A DNA stretch of 64,000 bases from Aquilaria yunnanensis (GCA_039654915.1 CM077595.1:85601501-85665500), one strand, 5' to 3'; shown: positions 1 through 13,285, counted from the stretch's first letter. Notes: generated by a model from the sequence alone, not told the origin. A program made the numbers and translations.

Positions 1-1295
1 TATTGTCTTATCTAGGGAACGAATTAAGCATGAGATTAAAATTAGAAAGATTGTTGAATCCTTCAATGATAGGGCAAAAAAAGGAGGGCTATCTAGAAAG
101 AAATATTGAGAAGTGCAACAAATAAGTCGAGAAAGAGGGATTCTCATAGTAAGAATTTTGACTACTGGGCCTCACCCATGTTATCCTATTGCTAGGCCAA
201 CTGAATTCTGGCTACCTACTTTACCTCCATTAGCAACTTCACAAAGATGAAAAGAAATATGTGCTCCAATTCCTATGACTTACAAAAAATTGTATCCCAA
301 GCTCATCGAAAGTTAACTTATTCATCCAATTCCTCTAAAGCCCATAGAACCACCCTATCCAAGATGGTATGACCCAAATGCAACTTGTCTATACCATGAT
401 GGTGTTGAGGGACATAGTATTAAAAATTATATAGCTTTTAAGTGTCTGGTTCAACAAGTGATAGAGTCAAAGTAGTTGGATTTTTCTGATGAGCCAAGTG
501 TCACCTATAACCTTGTTTAAGCCTGCAGCTTATCGGATGTGCTAGAAAATTGGGAGGCAATAGAATTACCTACTATAATCAAGAGCTTCTCAAAGTAATT
601 TAATAGTCAAAATGTCCTAAAAATAGGTTCAATTGATATAGTGCAGTCTTTGCTTAAGTGGGAATTTTATTGTTACTATTTGTTTCAATAAAGTTATGAA
701 TTATGCACACTATTAATTAAAACACAAATCATCATTCATGTCATTTTTTCCATTTCCTTTTCTCTCTCTTTTATTTCTTGCTAATGCAGACCCAAAATTC
801 TCTTTAGTGATAACGAAAGTTCTAAAATAATGAACTTTGATAATCCCATAAACACTACTACTTTGATAATAAAGATCTTCAAATATCTCTTAAGTTATTG
901 AAATTAATTGAGCAAGAAAAAGAAAGGGCAACAAGTCAGGAACTGACTAAGATGGTTAACTTAGGAGATAATCGGGATGTGAAAAAGGTTAAGATTGGCA
1001 TTTTGTTTCCTCCTAACGAAAAAGAAGAGCTGATATGCTTGTTGAAAGAGTACATCAATGTATTTGCTTGATTTATTAGGATATTTCCAACCAAAGCTCA
1101 AACATAGTGGTGTGCAAGATACCGTTAAAGCCAAGTGGTAAAGATTGCCTAATAAAAGCTTTGGAGGCTGAAGCCAGAGTTGCTTTTGAAAGTTAAAGAT
1201 GAGATCCAAAAAACTATGGGATGCTGGATTCCTTGGAGTCACAGAATATACGGAATAGGTTGTCAATATAGTCCCAGTTGAAAATGAAGAGAGTG
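1..1295 (+). pseudogene. Tat-lineage Ty3/gypsy relic (gag end to RT start)
   Basis: Broken coding sequence of a Ty3/gypsy retrotransposon. Positions about 270-520 match the end of the intact gag at 34920-35150 nearly codon for codon, including the tyrosine/proline-rich stretch, the WYDPNA block and the C-x2-H zinc-knuckle-like block. Positions about 1000-1290 read, with a one-base frameshift and a TAG, as the start of a Tat-type reverse transcriptase (DEIQK, then DAGFLGVTEYTE, then NIVPV). The protease expected between them is missing. The relic stops abruptly at about 1295, where a DNA-transposon-like end begins. Family assignment is by similarity to the gag inside this same window and by general knowledge of Tat pol; no complete frame remains. 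Confidence 0.75.
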
Positions 1296-3099
1296 GGAAC
1301 CTAAGCCTTGTTTAGTTCCAAAAAATTTTTTGGAAAATGTTTTGAAAATTAGAAAAAGAAAAGAAAATAAGTTTAATAGATAAGTTTTCATATTTCATTT
1401 TCTGAGAAAACAGTTTTTCACATTATGAAGAACTAGTTTACGTACCCGGCATTGTCGCGGGATTCAAGAAAGGCAAGGCAAAAAAGATCAATCATTCTTT
1501 AACATTATTAAAGTTTGATTAATATTATGCCAAATTTGCACAACCTAAACCTAACATAGCATCAATGCATAATAATGGGTAAAGAAATGTTTTCATCCTA
1601 TCTTCTCGGCTAAATAATATAAATTAATAGCAACAACATAAACATAGTGAAAAGGCTTTCTAAATAATAGTTTTTCTATCATTCACTATGATATATAATA
1701 ATTTAGAACACATAATAACAAAACAATTAAAAAAATATATATTATATATAAAAACCAACTATATTATACTATCATGAAATTCACTAAACAATTATGACCA
1801 TGAAAAGTCAAATGGGCACCTGAGCTTAGATAAAACCCTATTAACCAAATTAAAGTTCTCAATAAGGTGTTGCCATAGGATTCAAAAAGTTGGAGAAAAA
1901 AATATTTTTTTATTTTGAAAAACTGTTAAAAAATTAAAAGTGAAGAATAAGAATATTCGAATTGGAATTTAACATTTTTAAATCAAGTAAACATTGATAA
2001 ATACTTGCATATCTACTGAAAAAGATCTGTCAATGAGACTTTCTGAATACTTATAATGATATAAAATTATTTAACACAACTAATAACAAAAAAATTAGAA
2101 CAAACTTATATTATACATATAAAAAAATCCACCACTATATTGTATCGTCAAATTCCACTAATTCTTTTATCATAATCAAGCTAATGGATCAACCTAAAGT
2201 TAGATAAAAATTTGATTAAACAGTTTATAGCTTCCTTGAAATGTGAATATAATTTGACTTATCTGGCCAGATATAAATAAATTTAATCTAACCTAACATA
2301 AATCCACTTGACCTAAATGAACTTGAATAAAAATATAATTGCTTATTTATATCTTTTAGAATCATGAAATCATGTCTAAATTAAATTTGAACTTTGATGT
2401 ACTTACAAAATCATCATAATTATACAATTTTCACCACTAATACCAGATTAAGTAATTTTCTATGTGCATCATGCTTATATAGTGGTAGGTAGGGTAATGT
2501 ATTCATCCCACTAACCTAATTAAATAATGTAAATTAACATGATTGACAAACATCTATTCAAAAGGCTTTTCAATTACCTTTTTTTTTTTCGTTCATTCAT
2601 TGTATAATATACAATAACTTGACACAAATAATAACAAAAATGCAAAGAAAGTTATGTTATATAATATTAAAATAAAAGTATGAGAGTATGATCAAACATT
2701 CAATATTGCCCTTTTAAAGAAGTTAGACTAATTGTTTAAAAAATTTTAGCATCCCTCTTATTTCTAAAATTGTTTTGCTCTCCAATTCTCCCTTATCTCT
2801 GAAGTTAGGAGTTGCCACCATCCCGACTGCTATGGAGGCAGTTTTTGGCAGCCCTATACAGCAGCTTTCTGGTTTTTTTTTTCACAAGTTAATGAACGTC
2901 GTCGTTTGGTTCTTTGTCTTGCAGGTCGGATTCTTAGGCTTTTTCGAGTCTGATGATAGTTCAAGCCATTGTCCACTGCTTGTTTATAGTATTATTCAAT
3001 GTTTTGAACTATAGTTGTTTCTTCTATATTTACGTCAGCTAGATTATTAGGCTCTGCCAAGTTGTTGAAGTTTTTGGCCACTTCTTATGGTGCTTTTTT

Positions 3100-3207
3100 T
3101 TTTCCCCTAGAATCTCAAACTTTTTTAATATTTGGGTGTATTTTTCTATGATCTTTTTCCCTAGAATCTCAAACTTTTTTAATATTTAGGCGTATTTTTC
3201 TATGATC
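3100..3207. repeat. Tandem duplication, two units of about 54 bp
   Basis: Two adjacent near-identical copies, each starting with TTTTTCCC(C)TAGAATCTC and ending TTTTTCTATGATC. They differ by a few bases. No coding content. Confidence 0.85.
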
Positions 3208-5366
3208 TACTACTCTTCCAATAGAATTACAATAAAAACTGTGCATGTTTTATGGTTCACTTATATTTGAAAAGCTTTAAAATCTGCAACCATCTATGAG
3301 ATTTTTTTTTTTCAAATCTTTGCTCTATTCACCCTGGCCGGATTCGTAGGCTTTGTTAGCCAATGATGTATCTAGTTACTCTAACTTCCCGTAAGTGAAA
3401 TTGTGACGTATGTTTTTTTTTTTTTTTAGTGACTAGACTGATGCCATATTTGATAAAATTTGGCATAATTTTTTATTTGTCGAGAAGAAAAAAAATGGAA
3501 ATCTAAAGTCATTTTAATTTTACAACTGTTGATTTATTTGATTTAAAGTTTTTTCTTGTTATACTGTAAAGAAGTTGTAGACTATGGTTCTTCTATTCTA
3601 AACACTGAAGGCGTCAGATTGGAGAGCTGTTTATGCTAAGAATGCATCTGTAGCATTCTGATACAAGCACTTAATCTAATTTTAATCAAAAGTTGTGTGA
3701 TGCTAATTGTATTAAGCTTGTTTAAATACTATTGCCCTATCTTTTGATTAAGGCATAATGCCTGCTAATTTTTGTCCAATATTATGTTTGGCAACTGGGA
3801 ATAAATGAAATTTTGGCTATAATTTGACTTTTTAATCTAATCATTGATCCAAAAATCCTTAAATTTGGGTGTTGATATAAGATTTTTGTAATTGCATTCT
3901 TTTTTTTTTTGAAATTGTTAACCAATTTCTAAATAATGCCTTTATTTTGATATAATCATACAATCAAAAATTAACAAAAAATCAATTCATTAGTTGATTT
4001 ATGTTAGTCCTTAATTTTGGTTGTAAATTGGATTTTATATGAAAAAATGTAAATAATTGAATTCACATTCGATATTAGCTTCTTTAGTGAATTGTAAAAT
4101 TACATTTAATTGATTCTTTTCCTTATGTTTTGCAAGAATGAAATCAAATTTCTGATTACATGGTCTTAAATTTTTCCATTCCTTTATTGGTTTTATAGTA
4201 ATTGATAACTTGCCTAATCAAAATACCAATATAGTGATAGTACGACATTTTCTTTTTTTGAAACCTTAAATCTATGCCCTGTTTTCTAATCATGGTTCCG
4301 TCAAAACTAAGTAGTTACCATTCCGCTAAATTTATGTAATGGTGTTAGGGGATCCATTAGGTTTAATAAAGGGTAATATTGGATTTTAAGTTTTATTTGA
4401 CCAAAACATAGCTATTGCAAAAAAAATAAAAATAAAAAGAAAAAAAGACACATGTCAATCAATGACGATGGCAATTAAAAACAAAACAAAAGCTCCAGAC
4501 CCTCGCTCTTAACTTATTTGACCTCTCTTGTCATCGTTGTCACCGACCAACCTCCTCATTGTTGTTGCCGCTCGGCCAATCTCCTTGTCACTGCCGCCAG
4601 ACTGGCTCCATTGGAATCTTGTCAGATATGTGGACTATGAGCCAGCAATCTATGATACTCTCATTCAATTGTAGCAACCAAAGTTCTCAAGCCATGTCGT
4701 CTCTGATTCCCTATCATCTGATACTCCACCTTGCTTCACTAACTCTGATTTATTTTAGATCACTTGATTTGGTGTTTAATGAGATCGAATCTGGTAGCTA
4801 ATCCAATGGACAGTGAAAATCGATTAAATTCACTTGACGTTCAACGGGATTGAATCCAATTGCAACTTTTCGACCAGCTGGTTCAGAATTTCTCTGATTC
4901 CCTTGGCATATAAAGTGTTCTCGCCTAAGCAAGGCATTTGAAGATGAAATCAAATAGTCATAAAGTGGTGGAGATTGACTCTTTGGAGGTTGATAGTAGG
5001 TGGAAATTGGGATTAACTTAGGGTGGAAGAGAATTGCAAGGAGGAATAGGGAGCCAAGTGGTGGGATTTGATGGGGAATCGATGGAGAGAGAAAGAGAAA
5101 GAGAGAGATTCAAGTGTTTTCCAAAGTTCTAATTTACAGAAAATTATTTTTCAATGCAATAACTACACAAGTTTTCAAAACAAAATTTTTGAAAATTGTA
5201 TATAGAAAATGAAAATGAAAAGTTTTTTCTACAACCAAACATAATACCAATTTTTCATTTTTTACTTTTGAAGATGATAGACTTAAAAAATCTTTATTAA
5301 AATCTCTATTATAATGTACAGACTTTTCTTCAACTTTCAACTAAGGCATCGAACTTATCCAATGTA

Positions 5367-5391
5367 GTGTGTGTGTGTGTGTGTGTGTGTG
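5367..5391. repeat. (GT)n microsatellite
   Basis: Uninterrupted GT dinucleotides, about 12 units, inside the inverted-end sequence of the preceding element. Confidence 0.95.
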
Positions 5392-5599
5392 ATCATCTTT
5401 ACTTGGTTTAAAATAACTAAACATTTTTTTAGAAACATATTTTGAAATTTTTTTTATAGAAAATAAAAAAAAATTATTTTCTACATTCAAATGCCACCTA
5501 AGCTTTTTGAGAAAAAGAGAAATTGTAATCTTATAAATTATTACATCTATATAATATCAATTTTAAATAAAATTAATTTGAGATAAAAAAATATATAAA

Positions 5600-6944
5600 T
5601 CAAAACAAATAAGTTGATTTAAGATAAAACGAACTCCCTATTACCTAATCTCCCCGACCTCATACTCGAAACCCTAAACTTTCCGTCAGGCCGCTGCCAC
5701 CCCTGGAGCCTCGCCGTTGCTGCCCGACGCTTCCAGACGCCTACTCCAACGCCTCCAACCAGGTTAGCCGGCCTCACTTGTTTTGCCGCACACGGCGCCA
5801 CCGTTCCCAGGCATTTACCGACGCCATTTGTTATTTGTACCCAAGCCAAAGGAGTAAAGAACGCTGGTTCGATTCCTCCGCCGTCCCATCGTTACTGTGC
5901 TGCCGCCGTGTCGTCCCGTACGTCGTCTGTGCCAAACCGAGACAAAGGAAGGCCGATTCCAGCCTGTCCTCGTCGCCACGCTTGCCGTCAGCGGCCGCCC
6001 CCGCGCATCGTCCATTCACCTGTAGTCCATCGCTGCATCTTCACCTTGATTCACCGCCTTACGCCGCCGCTGCTCGCCATCCGCATCTCCTGGGGTCGCC
6101 CTTGCCATCACCGTCTGAGCTCAGTCGCCCGATCGTCCAGAAAGCGCCGCTGCCGGGAGAATCGAAGCCTAACTCTGACAGCAACCCGTTCCCAACCCGT
6201 TTCAAGATTCGATTGACTCAGTCAACCAATTGACTTTTGGTATAACACTCATTTAGCCTCTGGACTTTTTATTTTGTTCAAATAAGTCACTAACTCTTTT
6301 CTGTTTTACAGAAGGCACCGGACAACAATCTTTTAATTTCTATTTTGTACTTGGATTTTTTTTTATATAAATTTGAAAATTGATAACATATAGAGAATTA
6401 TGCTTTTTTTAGTAATCTAAATTTTTATTTAAATAATTTAATTTACTCATTTTTAATAAGTTAGAAATTAATCGAATTAAAGTGGTAAGTACTTGATAAA
6501 TCTTCAAGGATTTATTTTTTATGGATTTGATAAAATCTTGAGACAGATTATTTATTCAAATTTAAGACATGGTTTGAACAAAATGTTTCTTCTAAATTCT
6601 TTGCAGATTTGATAAAATCCTGATATTTCAAGGACATTTAGAATTTCATAATTGTTGGTTTGGTAAAATTCATGGTTTGGAATTAAGAATTTTTTTGAAT
6701 AAATAAATAAAATTAAAAAAAATTCATAAAAATTATGTTATCAAAGATTAGGTATTAAAAGAAACATAAAATTTAGGAAAAGAGAAATTTGAACCCTCAC
6801 GGTACCAATTTATGAGCGTTAGAATAACGTTATTTTAACATTATCGACTCACAATCTTTAAATCTATTGTAGACAATAATATATATCTAATTGACCTAAA
6901 TATAAATTGATTACTGGCAATTCCTAAACCGTTGCTACAGCTAC
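5600..6944 (+). mobile_element. Decayed Tat-type LTR remnant
   Basis: A GC-rich CCG/GCC block (5640-6230) is followed by a phrase like TTGGTATAACACTCATTTAG...AGTCACTAAC, which parallels 31281-31340 of the intact 5' LTR. The last 150 bases (GGTACCAATTTATGAGCG through CCGTTGCTACAG) align in order with the end of the intact LTR (32638-32782). It is plausibly the LTR belonging to the relic at 1-1295. Open frames in the GC-rich part (5619-6233, both strands) are composition artefacts. Confidence 0.65.
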
Positions 6945-7970
6945 CCTTTTGGTGGATCCCAAACTACCACATAGATGACTATTGTAGAAGAACAAGAAAT
7001 CTCAAGTTAAAATTGATATAAACAAATAATTCTAAGAACCTAAAATTGCATATTAGCCCAAAAATTATCTCCCCTCCCTCTTTTTCGGCATGTCATCTCC
7101 TTTTAGCCTCCATAGCCAGCTATAACCATTCGGGGGCTTTTTGCTGCCACGGGCTAGGGCGGCATGGCCACATAGGGGACTGGCCAGCAACCACTGTCTC
7201 TAGTCTAATGGTCTTTACATGAATCACGCGTTATCACTATTTCTCCATGACACTTCTGATTGAACATCGTCAAACAATGACAAAACTAAAGGAGTTTTTC
7301 TCCCTAAAAATCGCTGGGTACAGGGTTACTATTCCCTCTCAACAATTTTGCTCACATAACATTTAATTTAAAAAATTAATGTTAGGGTTCATGAATAAAT
7401 TCACAATCCTAGATTTGATTCGAATAAAAAACTGAACCAATTGAAGCGAAATCAACCCCTCAAACCATGGGGCTATTTTTGTTCAGCCTTAACATTATAA
7501 AATCAAGTCATTTATTGGTGACTTCCATGAACGGTGGTGGCCAGGGAGCTTTGGGAACAAATCGAGCCATATGAAAAGTTTAAAAAACACAACCAAACTT
7601 TCTTGTTCTCAACATCTAGAGTTGTTTCGGTGTAGTCTATCACTTGTTAAACAGTCTAACATCTATCACGTAGGCTTGAACATCTGTTGTCTCGGCTGCT
7701 TACCTCCTTGGCCTTTTAATACTGCTGCTGCCTATGGAGGCTAGAGGGAGACGACGTGTTGAAAGAGAGGTAATTTTGGACTAGTTTGTAATTTAAGTAA
7801 TTATACTTATTTGTTTGTATCAATTTTAACTTGAAATTTCTTATTCCTTTATTATAGTCATCCACATGGCAGTTTGGAACCCACCATTGGGGTGGCAAAC
7901 TGCCACATATGCAAGTTCCATCCGAAATAATGCCTAAACTATCAGTAGGGATCAAAATAGGACACGCTAG
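6945..7970. mobile_element. Non-autonomous element with long inverted repeats
   Basis: 6945-7130 and 7725-7935 are inverted copies of each other over roughly 180 bp, sharing GAAATTTCAAGTTAAAATTG, ACAAACAAATAA and the block AGCCTCCATAG. The central part has no credible coding sequence. Size and long arms suit a non-autonomous Mutator-like or foldback element. Target duplications were not identified. Confidence 0.6.
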
Positions 7971-9419
7971 ATAAGTTAGAAGATTATAATAGGCACTTTT
8001 AAAGTTAATGAATTACTTTAGAACAAACCTAAAAATTAGGGGACCAAATTTAGATTTCACACATCAAAACAGGTTAAAATGCAATTCTTTTTCATAAATA
8101 TTGTTCGAATAAAATATGAGTCAATAAAGAAATGACTTTATTCAATATTGGTTCCCTGAGAATAAAATTACATTCTTTGCCTCACCCCCAACTCTTTAAT
8201 TTAGTGACTAAAGGTTTAGAAGGATATGAGTCATATTCTCATATAATTCCCGAACTTTGATTCAAGTGCTTTTCAAATCTCAAAAAACCTTTGCTTTTCA
8301 AATCTCAAAATACCTTTCTTATATATGAGTACCTTGTAGCTCTTATACTATGTATCAAAACTTCTGATTAAACCCCTCCTAAAAAAAACACAATATTCAT
8401 AAAATTGGTTTTTGCCAGTCAAAATGACCACCTTACCTTTGTTGCAACAATGGGCTATATGAGAAGAGTTTAAACTCAAAAGAAGTACTGAGCCATATAA
8501 CTTGAACAATATAATAGGCCCAAGAGAGTATTAATGTTTTTGACAAAAAATGTTTCATTTCAATTAAAAATGAGCCAAACTACATCTTACAATCCAACCA
8601 TGACATAAAACTCTAAGGAACAATAGGAATAGAAAACTAGCCACAAAAAAGGTTAATTGTTTCTGCAATACCGAATGAAGGAAAAAGAATCAAGTTACGT
8701 CGAATATTCAAAGTAAGCAAAAAAAAAATCTGAGGTACAAAACTCACAAATAATTGGAATAAAGCCTAGGGTAAAACGACAATAACTACGTAATGCTGGA
8801 ACTAACCAAACATTAGAGGCCTAAATCAGATTATCAATGAAAATGAAAAGACAACTAATAAAACCTAAAAAAATAAAGACTGACATTATTATAGACAATC
8901 ATATACACATCTGTTGTCAAATGTCATGACATCCTAGTAAGGCCGATAGTTCAGTAAATTCAAAAGAAAACTTAAATTTATCGCTGTCTGCATTCAATTG
9001 AAGATTTATTCTATTAAAGTCTCAAATTGCTTTTGAAATATCAAGATTTAAAAAAGATTACATCCACTATAAAATTTGATACATAACGTTAGATAAAGCC
9101 TGTTAAATAATAAAAGAAATGAAAGAAACCAGCTAATTTTGAACCAAAATTCAAATTTGGCTGAAAACGACAAATGATAATGAGGGATGTAGTAGAGAAT
9201 TAGGTTTGGGGAGGGAGAGTTAAGTTGTTGTTTTTTCAGTAATCACATTAATTAAGTAATATTTTAAGAGAGTAGTAATGTTAATTATAAAAGATATTCT
9301 GTTTGTTAATTCTAACTTCAGCTTATTTTTCATCTTAAAATTTTAATAATACGAACTAGGACGAGAAGGTAGTAGTACAAACCAGCAAAGTTCATCTTTC
9401 CAAAAGTTGCTATACAAAA
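7971..9419. other. AT-rich intergenic stretch
   Basis: No open frame, splice-site series, inverted repeat or tandem array that I can support. A short local duplication (TTTTCAAATCTCAAAA, 8270-8310) is present. Confidence 0.5.
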
Positions 9420-9745
9420 CCAATTCATTTTAATTTAAATTAATTTCATTCAAAATGACTTATTTTTATTTTTATATCATTTTTGCTTCAAACTAATTTT
9501 ATTTATAAACCAATATAATATAAATACAATAATCCATCTAAAAGTAAAATTTCATGATGTCATTAAATTTTTATAAAATTTTCTTTTTTAATGCCTAAAG
9601 TTAGAAAGATTTATAAAAATTTAATAAAATTTTAAAAATTAGATTTTCAATGAATTATTGCACATATATAATATTAATTGTTAAATAAAATTAATTTTGG
9701 ATAAAAAATGTAAAAATAAAATAAGTTGTTTCAAATTAAGTTAAT
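9420..9745. mobile_element. MITE-like inverted-repeat element
   Basis: About 325 bp, very AT-rich, with imperfect inverted ends (AATTTAAATTAATTTCATTCAAA... against ...TTTCAAATTAAGTTAATG). Its right half is closely similar to 5540-5625, so the sequence is repeated in the window. Superfamily not assigned. Confidence 0.5.
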
Positions 9746-9991
9746 GTATGTTAGAGTAAACAATAATGTCACTAAGATTTTATTAATAACGGCTACAAAG
9801 GGGGGCCAGATTAGGGAGAAAAAGAAATCTATTGCCCCGCAACAAATCTATTATAACCCAGAACAACGACCCCTAGGGTATGACAAAAGAACCTGACAGT
9901 TGTATTAGCAAAGTTACACAAAAATTTCTCCTAGACTGGAAAGCATGATGACCTACCCGTAACATCTCCCCTGACACCAGATACAAATCTT

Positions 9992-11005
9992 TTACCATTT
10001 GTGAGACAAACTATGAGAGAAAAGAGCTATGAATAATGGGTTCTGCTTCAAACAGGAAACAAAATCCTCCTTGCTCACCCTCCCATCATTATCCACGTCG
10101 AACAGATTGAATAACTCGTGAATCTAAAACAGAAAGAGATATATGTAAAGATTAGAAGTTACAAGATACACTGAAGGATGATTTCTTATTGCATGCATTA
10201 CCTCAACCCCTCTCGTACCTTGAATTGCAGGTTTAAATAGCATCTGCAAACTGGTCCAAAAGCAAGAAAAACACAAATGAATTTTTCTGGGCTCAGAAAA
10301 TGGAAAGTGGAAGCCAGCAAGAGACGTTCTTTAGGGAATTAAAGAACAACGTACTTCTTGATATAAGCAGTAATGCTCTTTCCTGATATCACAAATAGCG
10401 AAAGCCTGTTAACAAGAACTGCATCCATTAGGATCCAAGTATGTGAGATACATGGCAATAAATTTGAAGGGGGATTCATTTGGGTATATATACAAACACT
10501 CTTGCTGATCGAAAGTTATTTTCAGGAGAGGCAGTATACTACCTGTTTGAATGTGATTGATCCATACTTTTCTAATAAATCGAAAAATCCAAATATCTGC
10601 ACCCCAAGACAAAATACAACATCAACAAGCACACATGAGTCTAATGGTTAAAGCCTATGGCCATTATCACAAGGTCCACATTTCAATATCCTTCTAAAGC
10701 TTGGCCTTGCTCATATGGATCAAACCAGGAAAAGAAGAACAAAGATAATCATATTACTTCAAAGACAGATCAACATCATCAGAATCGGTAGCTAGAGACC
10801 TGTAATTACCATCCCGTTGTGCAACATCCACTAGAAATAGCAATATTGTAGGCAACAATGTCAGGAAACCAAAGGCCACCAGAGTCACAAAAGGAATTTC
10901 GTACATCAAAACGGAATGGGCACAGCATGTTGGCACATGGCGGCATACCTGATTCAACTCAGAAGCTTTGGCCAGGAGCACCACATCCCCATAAGAATGT
11001 AACGT
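9992..11005 (-). pseudogene. C-terminal exons of an EF-hand LPEAT2-like acyltransferase gene
   Basis: Five exons on the minus strand, each with GT/AG borders and all in phase 0: 11005-10949 (TLHSYGDVVLLAKASELNQ), 10596-10543 (IFGFFDLLEKYGSITFKQ), 10405-10355 (AFAICDIRKEHYCLYQE), 10243-10202 (MLFKPAIQGTRGVE) and 10123-9992 ending TAA. The last contains a full EF-hand loop, DVDNDGRVSKED, followed by FVSCLKQNPLFIALF. The series resembles the calcium-binding tail of plant lysophosphatidylethanolamine acyltransferase 2, an ER phospholipid-remodelling enzyme. In that family an exon of about 20 residues normally follows the SITFKQ exon; I find none in the 137-bp gap. The second EF-hand (CDIRKEHYCLYQE) has lost most calcium ligands. 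No acyltransferase exons are found upstream. I infer a truncated gene copy; an intact gene with unrecognised exons is possible. The family call is from memory. Confidence 0.6.
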
Positions 11006-13103
11006 CTGTACAGCATCGAGGGATTCCAATCAATACAAATAAAAGGGAATATAGAAAAAATCTTTCAAAAAGAATACCACATTTTGAAAAATAATGAGAT
11101 GAAAGGAGTAACGTGGGCCGCTGCTAAACATGAAAAACTTCTGCCACTACATTTTTTTTTTTTCAGGATATGTAAAAAGTTACTTAAAATGTCTTAGGAA
11201 GACACACACACTTAGTTCTTATATTATACATGTATTTTTATTTTAGTCCATTCTTTCTATGTTTATAATAGGGTCACTCAGCGCCCATGAAATACGAATG
11301 TATAGGTTCAATAAACCAGTTAAACTGTAACCCATAAGTTTTTATGGTTTAAAGCACGGTTCAATTTTAAAGAGCAATGGCTTGATCTTCTAATGGAGCA
11401 ACTTATTCATCTTATTTTTCCACTTTTGGAAAATCTTAATGTTAATGAAATTATAATTTGTGGCCGTCTTGCTTCTACTCATCATATCAATGATGAATTG
11501 ACTGTGACGTAGCCAATAAGCTCCATAGGGATTAAGATTAAAAGCTATTAGTTCCTCTTCAACACCTCTTAGAATGTATAACATACTCAATCACAAGTTA
11601 ATTTTACTCGAGAAAAAAAAAAATATTTTACCAACATCATTGGCATTTTAATGGAGAATTAGCGGAGAAGCCCAACTTCTGCTTAATGTTCCCTAGGACC
11701 AAACCACTTAGATTAGGCAGCACGAATTGATTGAAACTTTTCAACATTCCTATCTTCTCAAAATAAATGACATTAGCATATTTATGAAGCTTTTCTCAAT
11801 TTTTAGATCTTCCACTAAGTCATATACCCATTTAGAATAACCAGTTGTAACTGAGTGACTTAGTTGAAGGTACTTATGAAATACATACTATATCTATGTA
11901 AAGTCACATCTTCGCATCTAAACTTCTTTCACTACTTATTTAACGACTTCTTTTCAATTTTACCTTTTTTTTTTTCGTTTAAAATCAAAACTAACAAAAA
12001 CCTAATACTCTGTTTACCTAATAATTACTTGAATCATATTTTTTTTAAATAATAATAATAATAAATTTCCTTACTTCTTCATATCCAACTTAAAAAAAAT
12101 TAATAAAAATAATCTATTTTTATAAAAAGTACTTGAAAAGTGGATTTTAAACTTTACAATATGTAGGGTTTCAGTTAGTATACAAGTTGAACAAACAATC
12201 ATTGTAAATTAAAAAATCACTAATACGTTTTATGACATCATTTCCGCCTAATACAACTTTACTTTTCATAAGAAGGGAACAAATGTATTTATGCGTATTG
12301 TTGGCTACGAATTGTCAAACATTAAGTTAAAAGATGTAAAGAGAATCACCCTTTGCTCCCCATAGTAAAGAATGGTTTTTACTGTCGCCGCGGCCATTCT
12401 AAGAAGAATATCATGCTTAAGAAAATTTATAGACATAAAACATACCTCACAGAGTGACAAAGTAGTTGATAAGGGTACTTTACTGATGTATAATATGATG
12501 CTGGGTGGGGATTTGAATAAAATGCCAGAGATAATATCTTCTCAAAAGAAAGGTCTGCTGCTTTCGTAATTCCCATTAGAATAGGTGACGAATAAAAATT
12601 TGACGGTGGAAAAATAAATTACTTGCTGCTGGTTTTTACTTTTGTCTTAATGCTGCTTGATTGATCTCAGAGGGTTCTTGAACAATATGGTTTACATTAA
12701 GGTTATAAAAGGAAATGTCAGGTTATTTATCCTTTGATCATCATCACCATAAACTCCATGGCCCTATGTCACTTCAGCTGTAAAGGTTGTAGGTTTTGGT
12801 GAGCTGCAGTCTACATATTTTATCTCTACAGTTAATTTCTTCAAAACCTTACAGAAAAAAAAAATTAAATTAAAGAAATCAGGATGGTCAAGTATGAGAG
12901 GAGTGTATATTTCGCCAGTCTTCGGATCATGGAGCACAAATCAAACCACAAAAACCCTAAACCTGAACCCCAACTTTAGATTATTTCATCAAATTTACTA
13001 GACAAAGTGAAGTACTGATCCTCTTCAAGAACCAAAACATGTTGTTGAAACCCAGAAAAACATGAGGAGAGGAGGAGATGAACACATCAAATAATCAAGT
13101 TAC
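11006..13103 (-). other. Region between EF-hand exons and MADS exon
   Basis: About 2.1 kb with no recognisable exon on either strand. Neither a MADS K-domain exon nor acyltransferase exons could be read. An ATA/AAT run lies at 12048-12063. This would be the first intron of the MADS gene if that gene is complete. Confidence 0.4.
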
Positions 13104-13285
13104 CTGGAGCTTGCAAACTCATAGAGCTTGCCTGTGGGAGAGAAAACTATCAGAGCAACCACTTCATCACAAAGAAATGAAAGCTCAAACGCCTTCTTCA
13201 GCAACCCACTTCTACGTCTGGAGAAGGTCACCTGCCTGCTCGTGGCGTTCTCTATCCGCCTCAGTTGCGTCTTCCCCCTCACCAT
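13104..13285 (-). CDS. MADS-box transcription factor, SOC1/TM3-type first coding exon
   Basis: An ATG at 13285 opens [18 protein letters not shown] and runs through a complete MADS DNA-binding domain ([32 protein letters not shown]) to a splice donor CCAG|GTAACTTG. The exon is 182 nt, a size and phase I recall as typical of exon 1 in this type II MADS clade. The MVRGKTQ start points to the SOC1/AGL20 (TM3) group, flowering-time regulators that bind CArG boxes as dimers. Just upstream is a pyrimidine-rich acceptor (GGTTTCAG|GTGCCGAG), suggesting a 5'-UTR intron. Departures from the usual sequence include CDEVVAL where CDAEVAL is common, and [10 protein letters not shown]. Downstream I and K domain exons were not found before the EF-hand exons, so this is either a gene with a very long first intron or an orphan exon. 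The 60 encoded residues themselves have no lesion. Confidence 0.8.

Larger units (their letters stand above)
1299..5505. mobile_element. Possible DNA transposon with GAAAAT-rich inverted ends
   Basis: The left end (1299-1430) and right end (about 5110-5505, read on the minus strand) are both related to the ends of the compact element at 16527-17413: a GTTTAG/GTTTGG motif followed by AAAATG-rich sequence. The block lies between the Tat coding relic and the Tat LTR relic, as expected of an insertion. No transposase is visible inside. The interior is AT-rich with long T runs and no convincing gene. It could be two or more small elements rather than one; the target duplication is not resolved. 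Confidence 0.4.

Noticed and set aside
5778..6233. 151-codon frame in a GC-rich segment
   Set aside because: It lies within a decayed Tat-type LTR; overlapping frames on both strands show compositional bias and no domain.
12372..12569. 65-codon frame between the EF-hand and MADS exons
   Set aside because: No domain, no splice context and the opposite strand to both gene remnants.
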